Source of the DNA: Procambarus clarkii
Lineage: Eukaryota; Arthropoda; Malacostraca; Decapoda; Cambaridae
Assembly (NCBI RefSeq): GCF_040958095.1
Contig: NC_091172.1
Span: 6,063,816-6,127,815, forward strand
Direction: 5' to 3'
DNA length: 64,000 nt
Position 1 is the stretch's first letter; every line of letters starts with the position of its first letter. The notes under the pieces are model-generated. The model saw only the letters and a list, made by a program, of their open reading frames with translations. It searched no databases and was not told where the DNA came from. Below are positions 31,931 to 41,964 of this stretch, in pieces. The position numbers and the translations under genes were made by a program.

Positions 31931-32264
31931 TTGTGTTCACTGATCACGGGAAAAATAATAAAATAATCGTAAGTGGCATATATTGCCTGCTATTGGGCAG
32001 GGAAGTCTGGCAAAAAATAGGCGCTGACTCAGTGTGCGTCCCAGGCGGTCTGTTGATCGCCAGCTGTCAGGCCGGAGTTGCCACAAAGAGATAATTACCT
32101 AATTATTTCAATGTGTCTGATTGATTTTTCATAGTTTTTTTGCTGTAATATTATTCAATAGTGTGTAGTTTGATATATTTATATAATATAATGAGTGAAT
32201 CATCGCTGTACTCAAAAATATGGTGTGCATATTGTTGATTCAATTATGTTCATCAAACATTGAA
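31931..32264. other. Sequence between piggyBac fragment and tandem repeat
   Basis: AT-rich, with no gene recognised. It may be internal sequence of the same piggyBac-type element. Confidence 0.4.
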
Positions 32265-32760
32265 CAAATACTTTGTCGGTTATTACACTATATACACAGA
32301 TTATATATAAGTATCTGCATGTTTTGTTCACCATAACGAACCACTAAGTAGCTATTATGAGTCAAAAAGTAACGAGGAGTGACCGCCATGTACCAGCTAG
32401 CCACTCTCGCCCTCCCTCAAGTCACTTGACTCACCCACATTCTCCTCCCACAATACTGTTTTTGCTTTTATTCACTATATACAGACGTTATATATGAGTA
32501 TCTACATTCGTGTTCACCATAACGAACCACTAAATTGGCATGCTGAGTGGCAGTGCCAGTGGCAGCCCGCCACTGGTTGCTACTTCCTCCCTCCCTCAAG
32601 TCACCTGACTCACCCACATTCTCCTCCCACAATACTGTTTTTGCTTTTATTCACTATATATAGATGCTATATATAAGTATCTACATTCGTGTTTACCATA
32701 ACGAGCCACTAAGTTGGTATGCTGAGTGGCAGTGGCAGTGGCAGTGGCAGTGACAGGCAG
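32265..32760. repeat. ~180-bp tandem repeat, three copies
   Basis: Three diverged units, each with CACTATATA, AGTATCTRCAT, TTCACCATAACGARCCACTA and CTCACCCACATTCTCCTCCC. The period is about 180-188 bp. Related units in inverse orientation occur at 37490-37900 inside the TTAA-bounded piggyBac derivative, suggesting these are internal repeats of one transposon family. Confidence 0.75.
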
Positions 32761-33160
32761 TGGCGGGTAGGCAGTGGCAGCCTGCCACTGCCTGCCCATC
32801 ACTCCATCCATCCTTCTATCCATCAATCCATCCTTCCATCCCTCCCTCCATCCTTCCATCAATCCATCCATCAATCCATCTCCATCCTCTCCTTCCCTGG
32901 CTCCCTCCCAGCCTCTGCCTTAACGTCATAAACACGTTAAGCCAAGATGTAGCAACTTTATTACAAGTTGTAACAAGCGGAAAATAGAGACAGTTTCGGT
33001 TTGTGTTTCCAGGGTCCCTCCCTCCCTCCCTCCCAGCCTCCCTCCCTGCCTGCCTCCCTGCCTGCCTCTCTCCCTCCCTCCCTGCCTCTTCCTGCCTGCC
33101 TGCCTACATTTCAGCCTTTCCATCCCTGCCTGCCTGCCCATCCACCCACCAGTCAGCCAT
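32727..33160. repeat. Simple repeats: (GGCAGT)n, (CCAT)n and (CCCT/GCCT)n
   Basis: (GGCAGT)n at 32727-32790, (CCATCCAT)n at 32805-32890, and a polypyrimidine (CCTCCCTGCCTG)n at 33010-33150. Non-coding. Confidence 0.9.
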
Positions 33161-33740
33161 CACTGACACAATGAGTGCAATTGGAGCCAACATGGTGCAC
33201 GGATGTTTTTTGATTGTGCAGATATGTCCAACAAAGTCACGGAATGAACACTCCAGCCTCTTGACAAATCAAAACATAGTGTTAAAATTAAAGTTGCAGT
33301 AATTTTAGTGTACAATAGTTTTCATAAACTGTATTGTAGTACTCAACATACAGCAGAACTACTTAACACAGTGTTAACGGCATAATACACTACAGTATGT
33401 ATTTACTGTACAGCATTCACAACTCCACGAGACTTCAAGATGGACATAACTCCAACAATAAGATAAATAACCAATATAATACAGTATTTGTTAGAAGAGT
33501 AATAATATATAGTACAGTATATAATATGATAATGCATTTTTACTGTCTACAAGAAAAAAAAAGACACTGACACAAACGCCTCCTGAAGGTCACCTCTTGC
33601 AACGAATCCAACGCTCCAACAAACTGGGGTCGGTCCCATATAGTACATTGAATCGAGGTTGTACTTTATACCACTATACAGTTTGAACACGTCTTACACC
33701 AGCCACAGTATGATCATACTGGTGTATGTGGGGTCATAAC
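33161..33740. other. Intron 1 sequence, nothing recognised
   Basis: AT-rich with scattered TACAGTA words. A short AAAAAAAA run is at 33550. No family or gene recognised. Confidence 0.4.
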
Positions 33741-33997
33741 ATCTTGAGGTTATCTTGAGGTTATCTTGAGATGATTTCAGGGCTTTTAGTGTCCCCGCGG
33801 CCCGGTCCTCGACCAGGCCTCCACCCCCAGGAAGCAGCCCGTGACAGCTGACTAACACCCAGGTACCTATTTACTGCTAGGTAACAGGGGCATAGGGTGA
33901 AAGAAACTCTGCCCAATGTTTCTCGCCGGCACCTGGGATCGAACCCAGGACCACAGGATCACAAGTCCAGCGTGCTGTCCGCTCGGCCGACCGGCTC
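33741..33997 (-). mobile_element. SINE with tRNA-like head and LINE-B1-like tail
   Basis: Minus-strand copy of the SINE at 18571. The left end has repeated TTATCTTGAGG (the complement of CCTCAAGATAA), then GTCCCCGCGGCCCGGTCCTC. The right end is the tRNA-like GACCGGCTC. The tail word is present three times. Confidence 0.9.
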
Positions 33998-34149
33998 ATC
34001 TGTTTTGTGCTGCCCTGGGTCTGATTTTCTATTCCCAGCATCTTGTCCTCATGAGTGTCGTTTTCCTCTCCTCCTTGATAAGTCTCACGTTTTTCCATTT
34101 TTGTTGTTAGTTAGCTTTAGGGAACCACCATTCGGCGCCTCCAAAAATT

Positions 34150-34350
34150 CAGCATTTATATATTTTTATTTATTTATTTATATATATACAAGAAGGTCCT
34201 GGCCTGGTCGACGACCGGGCCGCGGGGACACTAAGCCCCGGAAGCACCTCAAGGTAACCTCAAGGTAAGGTACATTGGGATTGTGAGGATACATAGCATA
34301 GTAATTACATTCTTGTAAAGCCACTAGTACGCGCAGCATTTCGGCTAGAA
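34150..34350 (-). mobile_element. LINE-D tail split by a ~70-bp LINE-B1 tail
   Basis: ATATATACAAGAAGGT at the left and AAGGTACATTGGGATTGTGA at the right form a LINE-D tail interrupted by 34197-34268. That insert reads CCTGGTCGACGACCGGGCCG then CCTCAAGGTAACCTC, the last bases of LINE-B1 on the plus strand. AAGGT lies on both sides and fits a target-site duplication. It is an extremely 5'-truncated LINE insertion. Confidence 0.85.
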
Positions 34351-34351
34351 A

Positions 34352-34734
34352 CACATTGACTGCAATGTTATGCATCTTCTGGTAGAGCCTCAGTAGCTCC
34401 TTTAATCCCCCCCCCCTATCTACCAGGTGCATCAGTTCATGATCTTTCAGCTCTAAATATTGGCTAAGATGATGTAGAAGCTGAGGGCTTCCTGATGGTG
34501 CTGCCACCACCTGCAGTGGCCAACCGTAACTGAGGAGGAGGGTTGATATAATTTCTGAGTGAATCATTTGCAGTCTTTGCTCTTTTTGTGCTTTGCTTTC
34601 TTTAAATCTTGTACTGTAGTTGTGTGTATTGCTATGCTTAATTTCTGGAAGTTTTCTTGGTGAGAGTGATTGTAAAAGTCCCCCTACTCCCAGTGCTTCT
34701 GTGAGGTTGCAGTTTTTGGATCTGGTCCCCAGTA
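34352..34734 (-). other. Unidentified open segment
   Basis: A minus-strand frame from 34567 encodes about 75 residues including LSYGWPLQVVAAPSGSPQLL and HELMHLVDRGGGLKELLRLY. I do not recognise it; it could be a remnant of a transposon gene. The region also has a poly-C run at 34407. Confidence 0.35.
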
Positions 34735-34858
34735 GGCCATAAAGGTCTCTTGTACTGGATGTAACTCAATAGGGAGGAGCCATCTGAGAGCCATCTTCAG
34801 TGAGCCTCTGAGGCCCCTCCCACAAACAGATGTTTCATTACATTCATTGCTGGTTCTT
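34735..34858. mobile_element. DIRS terminal-repeat remnant next to cactin exon 2
   Basis: Contains AGATGTTTCATTACATTCAT then TGCTGGTT, a variant of the boundary motif seen at each DIRS end in this window. GTAGGCCATAAAGG and GAGCCTCTGAGGC words also resemble DIRS ends. It stops about 30 bp before the exon 2 acceptor. Confidence 0.6.
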
Positions 34859-34887
34859 TATCTAACACTGCCTATTTTTCTTTTCAG

Positions 34888-35935
34888 TAGAATTTCAAGA
34901 TCCAGTTCTGAAGATAACAGATGTGTTAGGCGCTCGTGCTCAAGATCCTCCTCGAGACATGTGACAAGAAACCGCAGGTCAAGATCACGAGACAGAGAGA
35001 AACAGAGAGCAACATCAAGAGATAGACAGAGATCGCGATCAAGAGATAGACAGAGATCGCGATCAAGAGATAGACAGAGATCGCGATCAAGAGATAGACA
35101 GAAATCGCGATCAAGAGATAGACAGAGATCGCGATCAAGAGATAGACAGAGATCACGATCAAGAGAGAGACAGAGATCGCGATCAAGAGATGGACGGAGA
35201 TCACGATCAAGAGATGGACGGAGATCGCGATCAAGGGATGGGCGGAGATCGCGATCAAGGGATGGGCGGAGATCGCGATCAAGGGATGGGCGGAGATCAC
35301 GATCAAGGGATGGACAGAGATCACGATCAAGAGATAGACAGAAATCGCGATCAAGGGATGGACGGAGATCACGATCAAGGGATGGACAGAGATCACGATC
35401 AAGAGATAGACAGAGATCACGATCAAGGGATAGACAGAGATCACGATCAAGGGATGGACAGAGATCACGATCAAGGGATAGACAGAAATCACGATCAAGG
35501 GATGGACAGAGATCACAGTCAAGAGATAAAGATCAACAGAGGACACGTTTACATAACAGGGAGAGAAAAAGGTCCCAGTCTTCAGATAGAGGAAAGCCTA
35601 AACATTGTTCTAGTTTGCAAGAGATTCCCAGTTACAACAATCACAATCAAAGATCTAGGTCAGGTTCTGAGGAGTTAACATCTAAGAAAATGCCTAAATC
35701 ATCATTTTCAACAAGTAAATATAATAAAATTATTAAAAAAGATAAGAAAATATCGGGGAACTTATCAGTGTCGTCTGCGAGCATGGATGAGGTCAGCTCT
35801 GATGATGACACAAAACTACTGCAGCGTCTTCAGGATGAAAGGAAGAGGGCAAATGAGGATAGACTAAAAAACAAGAAAGCCAAGAAACTTATGGAAACTC
35901 CAGCAGAAAAAAGATTACGTAGACTTCAGAAGAAG
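34888..35935 (+). CDS. cactin: Cactin, coding exon 2 (RS-rich)
   Basis: The acceptor is TTTTCTTTTCAG|TAGAATT; the first base completes Ser from exon 1 and 349 codons follow to AAGAAG|GTATGC. The first part is RISRSSSEDNRCVRR and similar RS-rich sequence. From 35030 to about 35533 are 21 tandem 8-residue units, RSRSRDRQ or RSRSRDGR, encoded by a 24-bp repeat. A Ser/Lys-rich linker follows, then an acidic patch (MDEVSSDDD), then ETPAEKRLRRLQKK, which leads into the conserved Cactin middle region. RS domains usually mediate splicing-factor contacts and nuclear speckle targeting and are phosphorylated. The repeat is probably lineage-specific. Confidence 0.92.
35030..35533 (+). repeat. 24-bp coding repeat (RS octapeptide), 21 units
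   Basis: In-frame units of AGATCGCGATCAAGAGATAG plus ACAG. They differ mainly at GCG/ACG, AGA/GGG and GATAGACAG/GATGGGCGG. A run of five DGR units forms a homogeneous block at about 35190-35310, consistent with local duplication. The complementary strand is also open but encodes a hydrophobic artefact. Confidence 0.95.
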
Positions 35936-36294
35936 GTATGCCTGTGTCTTCTTGTTTTTGTTATTACTGTACTAATAACAGTATGTTGCTATTGCACAGT
36001 ACTGTATATATATTGCAGTAGTTTACTCATGCTTTGAATATACTGTTTCATTTCGTCTCATTTCTGTTCTTCAAAATAATATTTATTTATTTATTTATTT
36101 ATTTATACATATACGAGGAGGTACATTGGGTTTATGAGAGTACATAGCATTGATATTTTTACATTCTTGCAAAGCCACTAACACGCATAGCATTTTAGGC
36201 AGGTCTTCAACACTTTTGCGTTGTGGGGGGACCTAGTGTCACGCCACCCCAAAGTGGTGCGGGCATTCCCTGTAAGCGCCTGGTAATACTGTAC
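35936..36294 (-). mobile_element. Start of intron 2 with a LINE-D tail
   Basis: A LINE-D tail lies at 36076-36215: an (ATTT)n run, ATACGAGGAGGTACATTGGG and AAAGCCACTAACACGCATAG (minus-strand element). The rest of this interval holds no gene. Read-through from exon 2 into the intron would add a short hydrophobic tail ending at 36037. Confidence 0.7.
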
Positions 36295-36590
36295 TGAAAT
36301 GTGTTTACTCTTTCCACAGTGGTCACCTCAATTTTCGTCTTAGGTGTTTGATTTTGGTATCAATGTGTTTGTAATAGAATTCCCTACAGGAGCATATGCA
36401 TATAAAGTCCAAAAGCCCGGCGTACCACCCACAACAAACCGAGTAATAGGCCACATGTTACCCATTAGCACACAAAAGCAATAAAATGTGTTTACTCTTT
36501 TCACTATGTTTACCTCAATTCTCGTTATAGGTGTTTGATTTTGGTATCAATGTATTCACAATAGAATTCCCTACAGGAATATTTTACATA
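36295..36590. repeat. ~188-bp direct repeat, two copies
   Basis: Copy 1 at about 36298-36395 and copy 2 at about 36486-36582. They share AATGTGTTTACTCTTT, ACCTCAATTYTCGT, TTAGGTGTTTGATTTTGGTA and AGAATTCCCTACAGGA. Non-coding. They lie just left of the piggyBac derivative. Confidence 0.8.
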
Positions 36591-36827
36591 TGTCCCAAGC
36601 TGTGTTTCACACCACCCGCAGTCAAGTTGAATGCATCCCATGCGGTACCCATGAGCGAGGGGAGACAGGAGCGGTCAGAAGCATGGGACAAAAACAATGG
36701 GCCTACCTTGTGGGTTGCGCTGAGTCGGTGCCACATGGCCCCATCTTGGAAAATGGGAAGACGTTGGCGCTAATTTTTAAACCAGTCCCCCAAAAATCAA
36801 ATGAAAACCAGATTTTTAGCAAATATT
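36591..36827. other. Flank of piggyBac derivative
   Basis: Unique-looking sequence with no supported gene. It ends at the TTAA of the next element. Confidence 0.4.
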
Positions 36828-38413
36828 TTAACCCCTCAACTGTACAACGTGCCTGCAGGCCCTCGACGGGAGTGCAAAATGTGCCTCCGAGTCTTTATAA
36901 TTTTAGCGTTCCATTCAAAACTCCCTCGGCTACATGAGATTCACATCAACTTCCTCAGGGCTCTTGTAAACAGACGCCATCTTTAAAAAAATCGTGGGCC
37001 ACTTTCCCAGGTGTGAGATCCTCAGTACAGAGTAAGCAACCAAGGCTGGCAGAAGCAGCATGAGCTCACAGCACTGCTGTTCAGTTTGTGACCACAGCAT
37101 AGCCTAATAATGTCAAAATATATATATATATAACTTGTATTATTTAGCCATGATAGTATTACAGAAGAGCCTGAGTGTGATAATGACTGTATACAATGTT
37201 CAAGTATCAGTGATTCAATGCGGTTCACGATGTTCATAACACTAGGCTCAGCACCACAGCATTATTTCGTCCATCTAGGATCCTTCATACGACTTCCTAG
37301 GTTCCTTTACAAAATAAACTTGTGGTCAATTATTCAATTACAGGATTTAGTGACCAATATTGTGATAACAGCAGGATTGTGGTGATAATTAGCACTGTGT
37401 GTAGTATTGTGAGAGGAGGAATTGTGGTGAGGGAACGAGGGAGAGAATCGAGGTAGTCTCACTGTGTGTGTCAGCCACTCTTGTTTTGCTCATCATACTA
37501 GCTTTGTGGTTCATTATGGTGAACACATATGTACATGGGTATATACAATGTGTGTATATAGTGTAATAACAGCAACATGAGTATGTTGGGAGGAGTTATT
37601 TTGGTGAGGAGGTGATGTAATCGTAGCGATGTCTGCTGGCTGCTGTGTGACTTCTCGTGCAGTGTATGGTGGCCACTGTAAAGTTTGGACACAATACTGG
37701 CTTACTTGCATAGTTCTGGTGAATAAAACATGTAGATAGGTATACATAACATCTATAAATAGTGTAATAAAAACAATAACAGTATGGTGGGAGGAGCAAT
37801 GTTGGCAAGTAAGATGTTGGAGGAGTGAGGGAGACTGGCTGGGTGTGGCAGCTGACACTCACGGAGTTCTGAGTGTGTTGATGGTGAATGTATATAGTGT
37901 GTGATAGTGTATAGTGTTTAAATAGATTGTATATATATATAAATTAGAATGATGCATGGGTAATATGTGCAACATATGTGTACACATGTGTCATGCATGT
38001 AACACAGTGTCTTCGGACAGTACGGATGTTCTACTGCCATAATATAGTGTACGTGTTCATTATACATAGGATTGACATGAAAAAACAAAATGTACTTGGA
38101 ACTGTGCACATAAAATGAACAAAAATATATTCGTGGCAATGGGCGCATCTTGAGCCGGGCACGCTAGTGTCCCCGGGGGCATACGCCACAGGTGACCAGG
38201 GATTGATGACGTCACGCGCGAACTTATGGACCCCATACCAGCCAAAGTAAGTACAATTTTGATTTTTTTGTTAACATATCCATACTCAAGGAAGGGTTTT
38301 TTGACACTTTGAAAAAAGCAAAGAATTTTTTTCCAGAGAATTTATTTCCTGTGCACTGGGGGGGGGGGAATGGAGGAGGGTCATATTTGGAAGCCGATCA
38401 GTTGAGGGGTTAA
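36828..38413 (+). mobile_element. piggyBac-like non-autonomous element with TTAA target duplication
   Basis: TTAA at 36828-36831 and 38410-38413 bounds a perfect 11-bp inverted repeat: CCCCTCAACTG at the left and its complement CAGTTGAGGGG at the right. Length with one TTAA is about 1.58 kb. Inside is an acidic stretch reminiscent of a piggyBac N-terminus (EEPECDNDC near 37165), then diverged tandem repeats at 37490-37900. The right side resembles the right side of 38879-40322, including TGATGACGTCAC. No catalytic domain is visible. Confidence 0.85.
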
Positions 38414-38484
38414 ATGTGGACGCCGAAATGCGTCTTGCGCGTAAATTTGTATAATAAATTGTGGATGCCTCAAGGCGTCTCACG

Positions 38485-38733
38485 ATATCTTGTGGTTATC
38501 TTGAGATGATTTTGGGGCTTTTAGTGTCCCCGCGGCCCGGTCCTCGACCAGGCCTCCACCCCCAGGAAGCAGCCTGTGACAGCTGACTAACACCCAGGTA
38601 CCTATTTTACTGCTAGGTTACAGGGGCATAGGGTGAAAGAAACTCTGCCCATTGTTTCTTGCCGGCGCCTGGGATCGAACCCAGGACCACAGGATCACAA
38701 ATCCAGCATGCTGTCTGCTCGGTTGACCCGCTC
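38485..38733 (-). mobile_element. SINE with tRNA-like head and LINE-B1-like tail
   Basis: Third copy of the SINE at 18571: TTATCTTGAGATGATTTTGG, GTCCCCGCGGCCCGGTCCTC, core AGGTACCTATTTTACTGCTA, and tRNA-like GTTGACCCGCTC at the right. It is slightly more diverged in the head (TCGGTTGACC for TCGGCCGACC). Confidence 0.88.
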
Positions 38734-38878
38734 CTGGTCGGCCGGCGATGGCAAAAGTGTTATTCTAAAAGATAATTTTAAGTAGTAATTTGTAGCAAAA
38801 TTTGAAGAATATTAATAGGTACATTGTAGTAAAATTTTAGGATTATCAACGATACGTTGTAGCATAATTTGAGAACTA

Positions 38879-40322
38879 TTAACCACTTAACTACGCCAAC
38901 CGAGTATTCTTGGTCAGTGGGGAACTGCGCCGAGAAAACTCCTTTTGATTTTTCGGTACCAATTCTAAATGTGTACGAGGTTGGTTGTGTACGAAATGTA
39001 CTCTTAGGACCTACAGTTAGAGGCAGCCATCTTGGAAAAAATTCCCAGAATGCCTTAGGGCTGCTGTTGGGTTAGTACTGAGTGAGCAACCATGTGTGGT
39101 GCACGCGCCTCTGGCTCCCAAACACCTGTCCGACATGGTGTTGAAAAATAACGCTATGTCGGTAAAATTCAAGCCTTATTGTTTGAAGAACATAAGGATC
39201 ATAATATTGGTGAAGCTAGGCGCAATAAGGACCTAACACAAAGGTCGGATGCAAATGATACAGCACCTATGAAGATGATACAGTGAGCATATCCAGTTGT
39301 AGCTCTGAGCGTCACCCTTGCAATCCTATGCTATCTCCAATTTATTTAGATGATACATGGATGAATCGTTTTCTGCGTTCAGTGATGATGCATCTGATAC
39401 AAGTAGCATAGATGAACAGTGATAGCGGCTTCCATGGTAGTGTTTTCCATAAATATTTTCAAGAATACCCGAATCTCTTTCTGAGTGACGGACACTCTTT
39501 GAGGCAGGCTGAATCTCTTCCTGTGTGGGACCTTACAAAGCGATCTTTTCAAGACTACCTTATGAATTGATCTTTTCCTATAATCTTTTCAATACTACCT
39601 TATTCTTTTCAAGCTTGGCTGCATACAACCTACAAGTACTAAAGCCATGGGTGTTCGTGAGTGTGTTATTTGCAAGCTCACAGAATGAAGAAACAGGAAG
39701 CAAAAATTTATCTGTACCTGGTGCACTGAGAGCGAAGTCACGTTGTGTGCCATGGACTACTTCGTTGATTATTACTCACTTCCGAAGTACTGAGTGTGTA
39801 ATACAGTGTGTTACTGTGTAAATAGTGTCTGAAACTGTACATATTGTAATTTTAGTGAATTTTTAACAGGTAATATTGTGACAATAAACATTTATTGTGG
39901 ACACAGTACTGACACACATATCACAGTTCCATGGAACATTATGAACGTTATACTGTATACATATTGTAAAGGACACAAATATGCATCATATACGATAAAA
40001 AACAAGCAAATAAAACCGCATTAGAAATCCATAAAACAAATAATTGAAAATATATTTGTGGCGACACCCAGTGCTTGAATGGCCCGCGCGACTGTGTCTG
40101 GGTGATTTACACACGGGTGACCAGGCCCTGATGACGTCACAGCACACCTTGTCCAAGTCCCCACATCCAAAGTAAGTGGAATTTGGTATTTATTTTTACA
40201 TAGACATGTTCAGGGAAGGGAATTTATCATTTTACGAAGAAAAAAAAGAATTTTTGGGGAACACTTTATTTCATGCGCACCAGGGAAATTTCACAATAAA
40301 CTCGGCGCAGCATGGTGGTTAA
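38879..40322 (+). mobile_element. piggyBac-like element, internally deleted, TTAA-flanked
   Basis: TTAA at 38879-38882 and 40319-40322, with CCAC/GGTGG at the inner edges and ACTGCGCCGAG / CTCGGCGCAG near the ends. It has N-terminal coding (NKDLTQRSDANDTAP near 39220, acidic SDDASDTSSID near 39400) and the C-terminal end, but lacks the DDD catalytic core. The flanking repeats (AATAGGTACATTGTAG on both sides) are LINE-A 3' sequence. A related copy is at 62605-64000 in opposite orientation. Confidence 0.88.
39625..39795 (+). pseudogene. piggyBac transposase C-terminal cysteine-rich domain
   Basis: The frame reads PTSTKAMGVRECVICKLTE, a stop, then NRKQKFICTWCTESEVTLCA and MDYFVDYY, ending in a stop. 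The C..C, C..C and LC spacing matches the zinc-binding C-terminal domain of piggyBac transposases, which contacts the transposon ends. One in-frame stop lies between the two cysteine pairs. The copy at 63130-63300 (minus strand) has the same arrangement. Confidence 0.75.
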
Positions 40323-40838
40323 TAGGTACATTGTAGCAAAATTGGCATTCAACATAACTAACTATTTAGTTAATATAAGATATAAGTTGATAGCAGTGAT
40401 TACAATGGTGAAGTTGCATGTCTTAGGCACATATATTGGGGAGTGGGTAGCAACAAGATACAGTGCGGGTTTAAGGTACTAGGTAGGTAACTATGAGGAT
40501 GAAATTAAGTACTTTTTTGGTTTTACTTTTGAATAAGGCATAGGTTGGGCAGGTTTTTAATTCATTAGGGAGTGAGTTCCATAGACTAGGTTCCTTTATT
40601 TGCATAGGGTGTTTGCACAGATTTAGTTTGACTCTGGGGATATCAAAGATCTATTAATTTCTGGAGTGGTGATTATGGGTTCTATTACATCTGTCAAGGA
40701 AAAGTTTCAGATCAGGATTTGCATTTAGGAACAAGGCTTTAATATTAGTATATTTTGGTAGCAGTCTTTCCTGTAGACATATATTATTAAATATGACCGA
40801 AAAAGTAAGATTAATAATTCTAGGAGGAGGAGCTGAAG

Positions 40839-41773
40839 GAGGCATTTGAGCAGAGTTCCGTGCTGCGTTTCACTTACGAGATGGAAAAGGATGGGAAGCT
40901 GCCCTTTCTAGACGTAACAGTCATGGAAAAGAGCGGAGGTTTCCACACTGCAGTCTACACTAAGGAAACGAACATAGGAATGTGCCTAAATGCCAACAGC
41001 GACTGCCCAGACAGGTACAAGAGGAGTGTTGTTAACGCTTATGTCGACCGTGCTCTCAGCCACAGCTCAGAATGGAAGCAAGTCGACGAAGAACTCTGTA
41101 GGGTAAGGCAGGTCCTAGTCAACAACGGCTTCTCCAATGGTTTCGTCGAAGACATCATAAGAAGGAAAGTGAAACGCCATGCAACCTCTGAAGAGACAAC
41201 CAACACAACACCTATACCCCCTATTAGACTATTTTACAGGAACTTCTTTTCAACAGCTCATAAAACGGAGGAAAGGGTCCTGAAAGATATTGTTAATAGA
41301 AACGTTATCCCTACAGACAAAAATCAGAGGATACAACTGACGATTTACTATAAAACCAGAAAAACGGCCAGCCTACTCATGAGAAACTCTCCAGACACAA
41401 AGCAGAACGCTTTAAAAGAGACCAACGTTGTCTATGCCTTTAAATGCCCACTTGGGGACTGTAAGCTCCAAAAACCCAGTATATAGGCAAGACAACAACA
41501 TCTCTTTCTAGGCGTTTAACGATGCATAAGCAACAGGGCTCCATTAAGGAACATATAATCTCTTCCCACAACCAAACCATCGCCAGAGAAATCCTAGTAA
41601 ACAACACAGAAATCATCGATAGTTACAGCGATAGCAGGCGGCTTGACGTCTGCGAGGCTCTACACATCAAGAAGTCAACACCAGCAATCAACAGCCAATT
41701 AATGCACAACTATATTCTACCCACTTCAAAACTCCGCTCCAATATAGAAGCATCAAGAAATATGGACCAATAG
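40839..41773 (+). pseudogene. Penelope-like RT C-terminus and GIY-YIG endonuclease
   Basis: The RT-thumb region reads RFTYEMEKDGKLPFLDVTVM, then GGFHTAVYTKETNIGMCLNA and CPDRYKRSVVNAYVDRALSH. The GIY-YIG nuclease reads NVVYAFKCPLGDCKLQ (the first Y in the usual N-terminal position), then YIGKTTTSLSRRLTMH after a one-base shift at about 41475. A conserved H (EHIISSHNQ) and the C-terminal EALHIKKSTPAINSQ follow. Penelope-like elements use this nuclease for integration. The catalytic RT core is absent, so the copy is 5'-truncated and inactive. Confidence 0.9.
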
Positions 41774-41831
41774 GCTTTCTACAAATCACTTCCATTCAAT
41801 ACCCATTGTTTCGTGTTCTGTCTTGTGTTTA

Positions 41832-41964
41832 GGACTCATACGTCAGGCTGCGAGCAGCCGCGTCTAACAGCCTGGTTGATCAGTCCAGCAACCAGGAGGC
41901 CTGGTCGACGACCGGGCCGCGGGGACACTGAGCCCCGGAAGCACCTCAAGGTAGCCTCAAGGTA
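41832..41964 (+). mobile_element. LINE-B1 3' end, ~130-bp copy
   Basis: Starts GGACTCATACGTCAGGCTGC and ends GGAAGCACCTCAAGGTAGCC plus TCAAGGTAA. It matches the last about 130 bp of LINE-B1 and is nested in the Penelope-like element. Confidence 0.92.

Noticed and set aside
34926-35546. 206-codon open frame on the minus strand opposite the RS repeat of cactin
   Set aside because: It is the complement of the 24-bp coding repeat, giving a repetitive Ile/Val/Leu peptide. The plus-strand frame joins in frame to exons 1 and 3.
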